Below, piece after piece: positions 6,859-13,453 of a stretch of 20,297 nt of DNA. The stretch lies in contig JBHIEE010000046.1 in the NCBI GenBank assembly GCA_046760445.1, positions 1 through 20,297 on the forward strand, given 5' to 3'. The position numbers and the translations under genes were made by a program. Under the pieces are notes generated by a model that had not been told where the DNA came from, did no database searches, and was given only the letters and a program-made list of their open reading frames with translations. Position 1 is the stretch's first letter; every line of letters starts with the position of its first letter. This DNA comes from JBHIEE01 sp046760445. Lineage in GTDB: Bacteria; Acidobacteriota; Aminicenantia; JdFR-78.

Positions 6859-8163
6859 TTAGGCTTTTATCACATTTTTTCTTTTCTCTTTTATCGCATT
6901 TCGGGTATCAATAATTAATGAACTGTTTTTCACAAGCCATTGGTAGTCAAAAACTGAATGATCCGTAGCAATAATCACACAGTCAGCTTTTTTTAATGTT
7001 TCTCTATTTAATTCCACAGATTTTAATTTCAGATGAGGGTATTTCCTGTGGCCATGGGATTCAGGAACATATGGATCGTGGTAAGAAACTTTTGCTCCAT
7101 TTTTGATTAATAAATCAATAATTTTCAAAGAGGGAGATTCACGCTGATCATCAATATCTTTTTTATAACTGATACCTAAAACGAGAATATTAGCTCCTTT
7201 AATGCTTTTGCCTTTTTGATTCAAGGCATCAATTGTTTTTGAGATAACATAATAAGGCATAAAAGTATTTATTTCTCCAGCAAGCTCAATAAATTTGGTC
7301 TGATGATCGAATTCTTTTGCTTTCCAGCTGAGATAAAAAGGGTCAATCGGGATACAGTGCCCCCCTAGCCCAGGTCCAGGATAAAAAGGCATAAAGCCAA
7401 AGGGCTTTGATTTAGCAGCTTCAATTACCTCCCAGATATCTATTCCCATTCGGTCAAACAGCATCTTCATTTCATTTGCCATGGCAATATTTACTGCCCG
7501 AAATATATTTTCTAAAAGTTTGGTTGCTTCAGCTACTCTTGGCGAGGAAACCGGAATTGTCTGAACAACAATTTGGTCATAAAGCAACTTGGCAACTTTT
7601 AAACATTCAGGGGTTATGCCACTCACAACTTTTGGAATTTTAGAAGTAGGAAATCTTTTATCTCCTGGATTCTCTCTTTCTGGTGAATAAGCTAAATAGA
7701 AACCCTTACCAACTTTCATTCCTGAAGACTCTAAAATAGGTAGCAACTTTTCTTCAGTTGTTCCAGGATAAGTAGTGCTTTCTAAAACAATTAACTGCCT
7801 TGGCTGAAGATATTGGGCAATTGTTTGAGTAGTATCGATAACATAGGATAAATCAGGATTACGATGCTCATCGAGAGGTGTTGGCACACAGATAATTATT
7901 ACCTCTATTTCTTTTAAGTATAAAAAATCATCGGTGGCTATAAATCTTTTAGAATTTATAAATTCCCTGATTTCAGTTGAAGAGATATGTTTAATATAAC
8001 TTTTTCCTTCATTTAATAAATTAATTTTCTTCCTGTCGATATCAAAGCCAGTCACCTGGAATTTGTTTTTTATAAATTCCCTGCCCAAGGGTAAACCAAC
8101 ATAACCCAATCCAATAATTCCTATTTTTGCCTTTCTACTTTTAATCTTATCTCTTAAATTCAC
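6859..8163 (-). CDS. wbpA: UDP-N-acetyl-hexosamine 6-dehydrogenase (WbpA-like)
   Basis: This nucleotide-sugar dehydrogenase of the WbpA/WecC branch probably oxidises UDP-GlcNAc or UDP-GalNAc to the corresponding uronic acid. In 434 aa it has a Rossmann motif, GLGYVG (about 18-23), preceded by a short N-terminal helix. It also has ESTTYPGTT (129-137), SPERENPGD (160-168), Lys215 and Asn219 in the substrate site, and catalytic Cys270 in GGHCIPIDP. GGHC plus the PERENPGD block separates it from Ugd (GGSCFPKD) downstream. The start is GTG at 8161-8163, chosen because AGGAG lies about 9 nt upstream; the epimerase gene ends in TAG 12 bp before it. Beside a WbpP-like epimerase it would give UDP-GalNAcA, as in Pseudomonas O6-type antigen synthesis. 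Confidence 0.92.
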   Translation of the reverse strand: MNLRDKIKSRKAKIGIIGLGYVGLPLGREFIKNKFQVTGFDIDRKKINLLNEGKSYIKHISSTEIREFINSKRFIATDDFLYLKEIEVIIICVPTPLDEHRNPDLSYVIDTTQTIAQYLQPRQLIVLESTTYPGTTEEKLLPILESSGMKVGKGFYLAYSPERENPGDKRFPTSKIPKVVSGITPECLKVAKLLYDQIVVQTIPVSSPRVAEATKLLENIFRAVNIAMANEMKMLFDRMGIDIWEVIEAAKSKPFGFMPFYPGPGLGGHCIPIDPFYLSWKAKEFDHQTKFIELAGEINTFMPYYVISKTIDALNQKGKSIKGANILVLGISYKKDIDDQRESPSLKIIDLLIKNGAKVSYHDPYVPESHGHRKYPHLKLKSVELNRETLKKADCVIIATDHSVFDYQWLVKNSSLIIDTRNAIKEKRKNVIKA

Positions 8164-8175
8164 TTGTTACTTCTC

Positions 8176-9114
8176 CTATTTAAGTTTTTCTCTAAACCAA
8201 GAGACGGTTTTTTCAAGCCCCTCTTCAAATCCTACTGTTGGATGATAACCAAGAATTTTTTTTGCTCTGGAAATGTCAGCCAAAGAATGTCTTACATCTC
8301 CTGGTCTCGGTTCAGTATATATCGGCTCAATATTTGTTTTTAAAATTTTATTTAATATCCGGACCAAATCATTTATTGTTACCCTTTTTTGACTAGCAAT
8401 ATTAAACACTTTTCCGCAAGCATTTTTAGCATAAACAGCTAAAAGATTGGCCTGAATAACATTATCAATATAAGTGAAATCTCTTGATTGCTTTCCATCA
8501 CCGTAGATGGTTGGTTGATTTTTTTCTAACATAGTTTTAATAAATTTGGGAATAACGGCTGCATACTGAGAGGCGGGATCCTGATTTGGCCCAAAAACAT
8601 TAAAGTACCTTAAAATGACTGTCTCTAATCCATAGATTTGATGAAAAACCTGACAATAATGTTCACCAACCAATTTACTGACAGCATAAGGGGAAAGAGG
8701 AAAGCTTTTCATTTCTTCCTGCTTGGGTAAATCAGGATTTGCCCCATAAACAGAAGAGGAAGAGGCGTATATTATTCTTCTCACTTTCTTATCTCGGGCA
8801 GCGATCAAAATATTTAAAGTTCCAGTGACATTGGTCTCATTAGTGGTGATTGGATCACGAATCGAACGAGGGACAGATGGCAATGCTGCCTGATGAAGAA
8901 CATACTTTACTCCATCTACTGCTTTTAAACAAGTTTGAAAATCTTTTATATCACCTTCTATTAATTCAATTTTTTGAATAATAGGGGCAATATTCTCTTT
9001 TCTTCCTGTAAAAAAATTATCGAGTATTCTAACTTTTTTTCCTTCTTTAACTAATTTTATAGCAATGTTGGAACCAATAAAGCCTGCTCCACCTGTGATT
9101 AAATATTTAGACAA
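8176..9114 (-). CDS. wbpP: UDP-hexose/UDP-HexNAc 4-epimerase (WbpP/TviC-like SDR)
   Basis: This extended short-chain dehydrogenase/reductase inverts C4 of a UDP-sugar, probably UDP-GlcNAc to UDP-GalNAc. With numbering from the longest frame, the NAD site TGGAGFIGS is at 11-19, the Ser-rich catalytic strand ASSSSVYG at 121-128 and the Tyr147-x3-Lys151 pair within SPYAVSK. HQAALPSVPRSIRDP, RYFNVFGPNQDP and GDVRHSLADI match the WbpP subgroup better than classical GalE. The frame is open back to a TTG at 9126. A GAGGG ribosome site falls inside those first codons, 5 nt before another TTG at 9112-9114, so I place the start there (312 aa). It lies between the APS kinase gene and wbpA with short gaps, consistent with one operon. 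Confidence 0.92.
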   Translation of the reverse strand: MSKYLITGGAGFIGSNIAIKLVKEGKKVRILDNFFTGRKENIAPIIQKIELIEGDIKDFQTCLKAVDGVKYVLHQAALPSVPRSIRDPITTNETNVTGTLNILIAARDKKVRRIIYASSSSVYGANPDLPKQEEMKSFPLSPYAVSKLVGEHYCQVFHQIYGLETVILRYFNVFGPNQDPASQYAAVIPKFIKTMLEKNQPTIYGDGKQSRDFTYIDNVIQANLLAVYAKNACGKVFNIASQKRVTINDLVRILNKILKTNIEPIYTEPRPGDVRHSLADISRAKKILGYHPTVGFEEGLEKTVSWFREKLK

Positions 9115-9134
9115 ATTAACCCTCAAATAAAATT

Positions 9135-9710
9135 TTATAAATAGTTTAATTCCACTAGTTTCTCTAAAACTTTGGCTGCACTTTCCTCCAGAGTTTCTTT
9201 ATCCGTTTCTAAAGTAATCTCCGGATTTTCCGGTTCTTCGTATGGATCAGAAATTCCAGTAAAATCTTTTATTTCTCCGGCCATTGCTTTTTTATACATT
9301 CCTTTCACATCTCTCTGCATGCAAACATCAAGGGGACATTTCACATAAACTTCAATAAAATTACCAATTTCTTGGCGAGCATAATTTCTTATTTCCCGAT
9401 AGGGAGAAATAAAAGAAGTCAACACCGCTACCCCATTTCTGGTTAAAAGTTTAGCGACAAAAGTTACTCTTCTAATATTCTCATTTCGATCTTCTTTGGA
9501 AAAACCTAAGTCTCGAGTTAAAATTTGCCGCACAATATCTCCATCAAGTCTTTCCACCTTCAAACCCCTTCTCCTCAGTTTTTCTGCTACTAAATCAGCC
9601 ACCGCTGATTTACCAGAACATGGTAGCCCTGTAAACCAAAGCGTAAAACCCCTATTAATTTTGAGTGTTGAGTTTTGAGTGTTGAATTTTGAGTTTTCAG
9701 ATTTAGACAT
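9135..9710 (-). CDS. cysC: Adenylyl-sulfate (APS) kinase
   Basis: CysC phosphorylates APS to PAPS, the universal sulfuryl donor and an intermediate of sulfate assimilation. In 191 aa it has the P-loop GLPCSGKS (28-35), DGD (56-58), RDLGFSKEDR (66-75), SPYREIR with the phospho-accepting Ser102, and the KDFTGISDPYEEP substrate lid. The ATG at 9710 is backed by AGAGG (9717-9721). Most of residues 3-18 are encoded by degenerate 7-nt repeat units (9661-9702), which add an unusual Asn/Ser/Thr-rich N-terminal extension before the conserved fold begins near residue 21. The partner enzyme, ATP sulfurylase, is encoded upstream in the same direction, so a full PAPS pathway is present. Confidence 0.95.
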   Translation of the reverse strand: MSKSENSKFNTQNSTLKINRGFTLWFTGLPCSGKSAVADLVAEKLRRRGLKVERLDGDIVRQILTRDLGFSKEDRNENIRRVTFVAKLLTRNGVAVLTSFISPYREIRNYARQEIGNFIEVYVKCPLDVCMQRDVKGMYKKAMAGEIKDFTGISDPYEEPENPEITLETDKETLEESAAKVLEKLVELNYL

Positions 9711-9806
9711 TGAATACCTCTCTCATAATTCGAACGTTTTCGACTTTGAAAACCATCATATGGTCTTTCCACTTTTAACTTTTAATTTTTAATTTTTAAC
9801 TTTTAA
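9661..9806. repeat. Inverted heptad element, TTGAGTT-type, between AlkP-like gene and cysC
   Basis: The left arm (9661-9702) consists of 7-nt units in perfect register: TTGAGTG, TTGAGTT, TTGAGTG, TTGAATT, TTGAGTT and TTCAGAT. The right arm (9772-9806) has five units, three CTTTTAA and two TTTTTAA. Read on the opposite strand these are TTAAAAG/TTAAAAA, so the arms are inverted relative to each other. Between them lies a small palindrome, TCGAA-CGTT-TTCGA (9730-9743). The left arm is inside the cysC reading frame. The right arm contains the stop codon (9803-9805) of the AlkP-like gene. Confidence 0.7.
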
Positions 9807-11173
9807 ATTATTATTTCCCCTTCCATTTCTCTCGGTACTGGAATGTTCATTAAATTCAGAATGGTTGGAGCAATATCCAGAATATGAGCATCTTTTTTAC
9901 CTTTGTTTATCCTTTCAGGGGAATAAACAATATAAATTCCCTCCTGTGAATGAACAGCATCATCTGGTCCAGTATCATTCTCGGGTAAATAAAGCGATTC
10001 ATGTCCTAATGTTCCAGCAGAACGCCAATATAAATCGTCAAAATAGATCATTAAATCTGGATAATCTCCTATGTATTCAGAATAAAGATCTGCAGGTCGA
10101 TAAACATTAGTCAACCAATTTTCTCCTTTTGGCCCTTTAATATCTTTTATTTTTTCAGTTAACTCGTCTCTTTCTTTTTCATAATCTTCTGGTTTAATTA
10201 TTCCACTTGCTTCTCGTCCTTCAACATTAAGAAAAATACGGGCATAATAACCGCCCCAGCCCCAAGCTTTAGTTTTAGTCCAATCTATTTCTGCTTTATT
10301 AAGACTTATAATTTCTGAAGGCTCTCTTTTTAATTTTAAATAGCCTTCTTTTATCAACCAATGATTAACACAAAAAGCGCCTTTCATTCTTTTGGCTCCA
10401 TGATCGGAAACGACCACTACTGCTGTTTGGTCATCAATTAGAGATAATAATTCACCAATCTTTTCATCCAAATAGCGATAATAATTTATTATTACTTCTT
10501 CATATTTATTATTTGGTTGATAAAGATGGTGTTCTTTGTCCATAAATTTCCAGAAAGCATGCTGCACTCTGTCCACTCCGATTTCAACCATCATCAGGAA
10601 ATCCCAGGATTTATTCTTCATCAAATATTTTATTACCTCAAACCTTTTTTCAGTCATTTGATAAATTTCCTCTAACAACTTTTCTTTCTGGTCGGTTCTA
10701 AATTCAACATCAAATTTATAAGAATCAAAATTTCTTTCAATTTCAGCTTTTAATTCTTTTGGATATGTGTAATCTCTCTCTGCTCCAGGGGTAATAAAAC
10801 AAGAGATTAGATTGCCTTTTACTGGTTTGGGTGGATAACTGGGAGGCACACTAATGAGACAACTTTCTTTACCATATTCAGATAGAATATCCCAAATTGT
10901 TTTTTTCTTAATTGAATGAGAAGTAGCAATCCAGATATCTGTGTAAGAGTAATCTTTTCGATGACGGAAACCATACAATCCAAGACTGCCTGAATTTTTA
11001 CTTGTTGACATTACCATCCAGGCAGGAATAGTAATCGGAGGATGAGAGCTGATTAACTTCCCTGAAATCCCATTAGTAATTAATTTTTTTAAATTGGGAA
11101 ATTCATCCTTATGGTCAAAAACTATTTCCCCTGGTGCTGAATCCAGCCCAATAACTAAAACTTTCTTAATCAT
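9803..11173 (-). CDS. Alkaline phosphatase-superfamily hydrolase (phosphodiesterase/nucleotide pyrophosphatase type)
   Basis: The family cleaves phosphate or sulfate esters using two metal ions and a Thr or Ser nucleophile. From ATG 11173 (456 aa), the metal and active-site residues are easy to place. They are Asp11 (GLDSA), Thr48 (PPITIPAW, nucleophile), Asp201 and His205 (GVDRVQHAFW), Asp257-His258 (VVSDHGAKRMKG) and His408 (DDAVHSQEG). There is no signal peptide, so it is probably cytoplasmic. The frame is open 22 codons further up to a TTG at 11239, but that part is 7-nt repeat sequence, and AGAGG lies just before ATG 11173. The substrate is unknown. Its place between ATP sulfurylase and APS kinase suggests a nucleotide such as PAP or APS, or a sulfated or phosphorylated sugar; that is inference. 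Confidence 0.88.
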   Translation of the reverse strand: MIKKVLVIGLDSAPGEIVFDHKDEFPNLKKLITNGISGKLISSHPPITIPAWMVMSTSKNSGSLGLYGFRHRKDYSYTDIWIATSHSIKKKTIWDILSEYGKESCLISVPPSYPPKPVKGNLISCFITPGAERDYTYPKELKAEIERNFDSYKFDVEFRTDQKEKLLEEIYQMTEKRFEVIKYLMKNKSWDFLMMVEIGVDRVQHAFWKFMDKEHHLYQPNNKYEEVIINYYRYLDEKIGELLSLIDDQTAVVVVSDHGAKRMKGAFCVNHWLIKEGYLKLKREPSEIISLNKAEIDWTKTKAWGWGGYYARIFLNVEGREASGIIKPEDYEKERDELTEKIKDIKGPKGENWLTNVYRPADLYSEYIGDYPDLMIYFDDLYWRSAGTLGHESLYLPENDTGPDDAVHSQEGIYIVYSPERINKGKKDAHILDIAPTILNLMNIPVPREMEGEIII

Positions 11174-11191
11174 TTTTACCTCTTTCAAAGA

Positions 11192-11235
11192 ATGGGCGAT
11201 GGGCGATAGACGTTGGACGATAAACGGTGAATGTT
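11192..11235. repeat. Heptad array 3' of the four-helix-bundle gene (RGRCGAT-type)
   Basis: Six consecutive 7-nt units run from 11194: two GGGCGAT, then AGACGTT, GGACGAT, AAACGGT and GAATGTT. Positions 11192-11211 match the reverse complement of 11613-11632 at 17 of 20 bases. The two arrays therefore form an imperfect inverted repeat around the four-helix-bundle gene. The array occupies the false N-terminal extension of the AlkP-like frame. Confidence 0.75.
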
Positions 11236-11241
11236 GCAAGT

Positions 11242-11625
11242 TTATTCATTTTTATCTAGCTTGTTAATTAGTCCGACAAGTAAACTTATAATTTCATCTA
11301 AAGTTTTAATTCTTTGTTCAATTAATTCCTCGGGTAGAAAATTCTTACTTCTAATATACCATCCTTTACTTTCCCGAGCTGAGCCTCTTGACACTTTTAA
11401 AAAATGAGCATATTCCTTTGTGGATCCTCTCCCATATCCTTCTTCTATATTAGCACTAATCGATCCTAAACTTCTAATTAACTGTCGGGCAATTTCTTTT
11501 CCCCGATAATCTTTGCTCAATATTTCAGAATCACTTAAAAATTGATTATATATCTCTAGAGCTTTCTGATAAATAACATTTCTTTCTAATCTATCTTTGC
11601 TTATTTTATATCGACTATCGACCAT
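11242..11625 (-). CDS. Four-helix-bundle protein (S23 / 23S rRNA intervening-sequence family)
   Basis: The 127-aa protein carries the family signature SISANIEEGYGRGS (about 54-67) followed by EYAHFLKVSRGSARE. It is built of amphipathic helices throughout. The family was first noticed as the ORF inside intervening sequences of spirochaete 23S rRNA and is also scattered as free-standing genes; its biochemical role is not settled. Here it sits between ATP sulfurylase (18 bp) and the AlkP-like gene, with no evident link to sulfur metabolism. Both flanks are 7-nt repeat arrays in inverted orientation, and the ATG (11623-11625) lies inside one of them. The only ribosome-site candidate (AGG) is also made by the repeat. 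The gene looks like an inserted cassette in the operon. Confidence 0.9.
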   Translation of the reverse strand: MVDSRYKISKDRLERNVIYQKALEIYNQFLSDSEILSKDYRGKEIARQLIRSLGSISANIEEGYGRGSTKEYAHFLKVSRGSARESKGWYIRSKNFLPEELIEQRIKTLDEIISLLVGLINKLDKNE

Positions 11626-11637
11626 CGCCTATCGTCT
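11610..11637. repeat. Heptad array 5' of the four-helix-bundle gene (ATCGNCY-type)
   Basis: Four units in perfect 7-nt register: ATCGACT, ATCGACC, ATCGCCT and ATCGTCT. On the coding strand of the adjacent gene they read RGNCGAT. The start codon at 11623-11625 overlaps the second and third units. The array is inverted relative to the one at 11192-11235. Confidence 0.75.
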
Positions 11638-11643
11638 CGATTC

Positions 11644-12792
11644 TTATTCGACAAATGGATTTTCATAGCTGATAATAATCTTTGCTACTTCAGGGCGCAT
11701 CAACTCTGGAGGAGGGATTTTTCCTTGCTTTAAAATCTCTCTTATTCTGGTTCCACTAAAGTTTATATGTTCCGAAGGCTGATGCGGACATACTTTTTCA
11801 TTGACCACTGAATTACATTTTTTACAAAAATAGAATGACTTAAAAAATAAAGGAACAATTCCTAAATCAGGAAATTCTTCAAAAATATCTTGGGCAGCAT
11901 AAGGTGGATAGTACTTCCCTACTCCAGCATGATCTCTGCCCACAATAAAATGAGTGCAACCAAAGTTTTTTCTGATAATAGCGTGAAAAATAGCTTCTCT
12001 TGGTCCAGCATATCTCATCTCTGTTTGTAAAATAGCCATCACTGCTCTTTCTTTTAAATAATAATGTTTAATTAGCTCATCATAAGACTTTAAAATTATC
12101 TCATCTTTAAAGTCTCCTTTTTTCTTTTTTCCAATGACTGGATTAACAAAAATTCCGTCAGTGAAAGTTAGAGCTGTTTTTTGAACATATTCATGACCAA
12201 TATGAGGAGTATTTCTCGTTTGAAAACCAACTACTGTTTTCCAACCTTTTTCTTTAAACAAAATTCGAGTTTCTAACGGCCTGAGATTATATTTATAAAA
12301 TGGAGTTGGGGATTCATTTATTAAATCAATTTTTCCACCTAATAAAACATCTTTCATCCTCTTTACCTTAGCTACCCCAGGATGTGCGAGATCAGTGGTT
12401 TGAAAGACATTTTTGGCCAATTCTTCCTGGTCATAATTATATTTCTCTTCAAGATGGAAAATAGCCACTAGTTCTTCAAGCTCATTTATAAGAGCAATTT
12501 CACAATCTTCTTTTAATTCATCAGCTTCTTCCTTAGTTACATCAAGCACAACAGGAATTGTCCAGGGTAAATCATTAGCTAACCTCATATGACGAACTAC
12601 ATTAAAATAGTCTTTTTTCCTTAGAAAACCTTCTAATGGACTGAAAACTCCTTTAGCAATGTTTTCTATATCACTAATTAATTCCCGATCGACCTTAATC
12701 TTTGGTAACTTATTTACTTCCTCCAGAGCTTCCTCTCTCTTATCTCCGGTTAAAACTCGATCAATGAGTGTTCCTCCATGAGGGTGAATCAT
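11644..12792 (-). CDS. sat: Sulfate adenylyltransferase (ATP sulfurylase)
   Basis: Sat makes APS and pyrophosphate from ATP and sulfate. The 382-aa protein has an N-terminal PUA-like domain and a catalytic domain. QTRNTPHIGHE is at 191-201 and GRDHAGVGKYY at 285-295. A KKKGDF block is near 223-228. A zinc-binding patch (Cys323, Cys326, Cys335, His337) is followed by SGTRIREIL. This is the homo-oligomeric Sat type, not CysDN. There is no C-terminal kinase domain; the kinase is the separate cysC downstream. AAGGAG 7 nt before the ATG supports the start. It may serve sulfate assimilation, sulfation, or work in reverse in dissimilation. The nearby cysC favours PAPS synthesis, and no reductase genes are visible. 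Confidence 0.95.
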   Translation of the reverse strand: MIHPHGGTLIDRVLTGDKREEALEEVNKLPKIKVDRELISDIENIAKGVFSPLEGFLRKKDYFNVVRHMRLANDLPWTIPVVLDVTKEEADELKEDCEIALINELEELVAIFHLEEKYNYDQEELAKNVFQTTDLAHPGVAKVKRMKDVLLGGKIDLINESPTPFYKYNLRPLETRILFKEKGWKTVVGFQTRNTPHIGHEYVQKTALTFTDGIFVNPVIGKKKKGDFKDEIILKSYDELIKHYYLKERAVMAILQTEMRYAGPREAIFHAIIRKNFGCTHFIVGRDHAGVGKYYPPYAAQDIFEEFPDLGIVPLFFKSFYFCKKCNSVVNEKVCPHQPSEHINFSGTRIREILKQGKIPPPELMRPEVAKIIISYENPFVE

Positions 12793-12811
12793 TTATTTCT
12801 CCTTCCTTAGT

Positions 12812-12950
12812 AAATCCCAAATTCCAATTCCCAAATCCCAAATAATATCTAATGACCAAATATCAAATAGCCATCCCGAGCATTCGGGATAAATTTTGAA
12901 CATTGCAATTTGGAACTTGTTTGTAATTTGTAGTTTGGAATTTGGGATTT
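12812..12950. repeat. MITE-like inverted heptad element with central TCCCGA palindrome
   Basis: The 139-bp element is bounded by a perfect 16-bp inverted repeat, AAATCCCAAATTCCAA (12812-12827) and its complement (12935-12950). Inward from each end both arms continue as about eight degenerate 7-nt units related to AAATTCC. They meet at a central hairpin, TCCCGAG-CA-TTCGGGA (12874-12889). It fills most of the 187-bp gap between the ribbon-helix-helix gene and sat. A related, decayed palindrome lies at 51-66. It encodes no protein. Confidence 0.8.
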
Positions 12951-12979
12951 TCCATCAATAATGAATCGCTGTTACATAT

Positions 12980-13195
12980 TCAGTCAATATAACCAAGAGC
13001 TTTTAATCTTTCTTTTACTTTTTCTTCGTCTTCCTTACTGAAAACCTGTTCCTTACTTTCTTCTTTAAATAAAGTTTCTCTCAAAACCTTAGTGATATAA
13101 CTGGATACTGAAGAAAATTCTGTTCCTTTGATTTTTTCTTCTATTTTTTGGTATAACGAAGTTGGGATTGAAATTTCTTTGAATTCTTTCTCCAT
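12980..13195 (-). CDS. Ribbon-helix-helix (CopG/Arc-like) protein with an RLKALGYID tail
   Basis: The 71-aa protein begins with FKEISIPTSLYQKIEEKIKG. That is a short beta strand and first helix typical of CopG/Arc DNA-binding folds, followed by SSVSSYITKVLRETL, a probable second helix. The acidic linker leads to a C-terminal motif, EDEEKVKERLKALGYID. I recall similar tails on other small ribbon-helix-helix proteins and on some AlkP/sulfatase-family proteins. A strong AGGAG (13202-13206) and a consensus promoter precede it. It is the first gene of the direction that continues into sat, 187 bp away, so it could regulate the sulfur and polysaccharide genes. DNA binding is inferred from the fold only. 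It might also be an antitoxin-type protein, but no toxin gene is adjacent. Confidence 0.82.
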   Translation of the reverse strand: MEKEFKEISIPTSLYQKIEEKIKGTEFSSVSSYITKVLRETLFKEESKEQVFSKEDEEKVKERLKALGYID

Positions 13196-13230
13196 TTTCT
13201 TCTCCTTTCTAAATAAATATATAAGATACT

Positions 13231-13259
13231 TTTATATAATAATTATCAGCTCTTTTCAA
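13231..13259 (-). promoter_or_regulatory. Putative sigma70 promoter of the ribbon-helix-helix gene (and possibly the sat operon)
   Basis: On the minus strand TTGAAA (13254-13259), a 17-nt spacer and TATAAA (13231-13236) form a near-consensus promoter with a start near 13224. A 7-bp inverted repeat, TATATAA (13218-13224) and TTATATA (13232-13238), covers the -10 and start site. It would suit an autoregulatory operator for a ribbon-helix-helix protein, though AT-rich inverted repeats arise easily by chance. Confidence 0.6.
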
Positions 13260-13396
13260 GAATGGAAATTTATTAAAGTAATTTTATCTTTGAAAACTCC
13301 ATATAAAATCTTTATTAATCCTGCTACTTCTGTAACTTACAGGGTTAATTGCAACTATCTGGTTAAAAAATAAGTTTCTTAAATTAAGATGAAAAA

Positions 13397-13425
13397 TTGA
13401 TTTTTTAGATTAGGTATGTTAAATT
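13397..13425 (+). promoter_or_regulatory. Putative extended -10 promoter of htrA
   Basis: TTGATT (13397-13402), a 17-nt spacer and TAAATT (13420-13425) precede htrA. A TGT directly before the -10 adds an extended -10 contact. The predicted start is near 13432, giving a leader of about 22 nt that contains the AGGAGG at 13443-13448. The rest of the 258-bp gap to the divergent ribbon-helix-helix gene holds nothing else I can identify. Confidence 0.5.
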
Positions 13426-13453
13426 TAACAAAGAATATAAAGAGGAGGAAAAA

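Noticed and set aside
11171..11239. 22-codon N-terminal extension of the AlkP-like protein from TTG 11239
   Set aside because: The extension is pure heptad repeat sequence, while AGAGG lies in place for the ATG at 11173 that starts the conserved IGLDSA strand.
13128..13373. 81-codon plus-strand frame between the ribbon-helix-helix gene and htrA
   Set aside because: It overlaps the ribbon-helix-helix gene start and two promoters, has a low-complexity AT-driven composition and no ribosome site.
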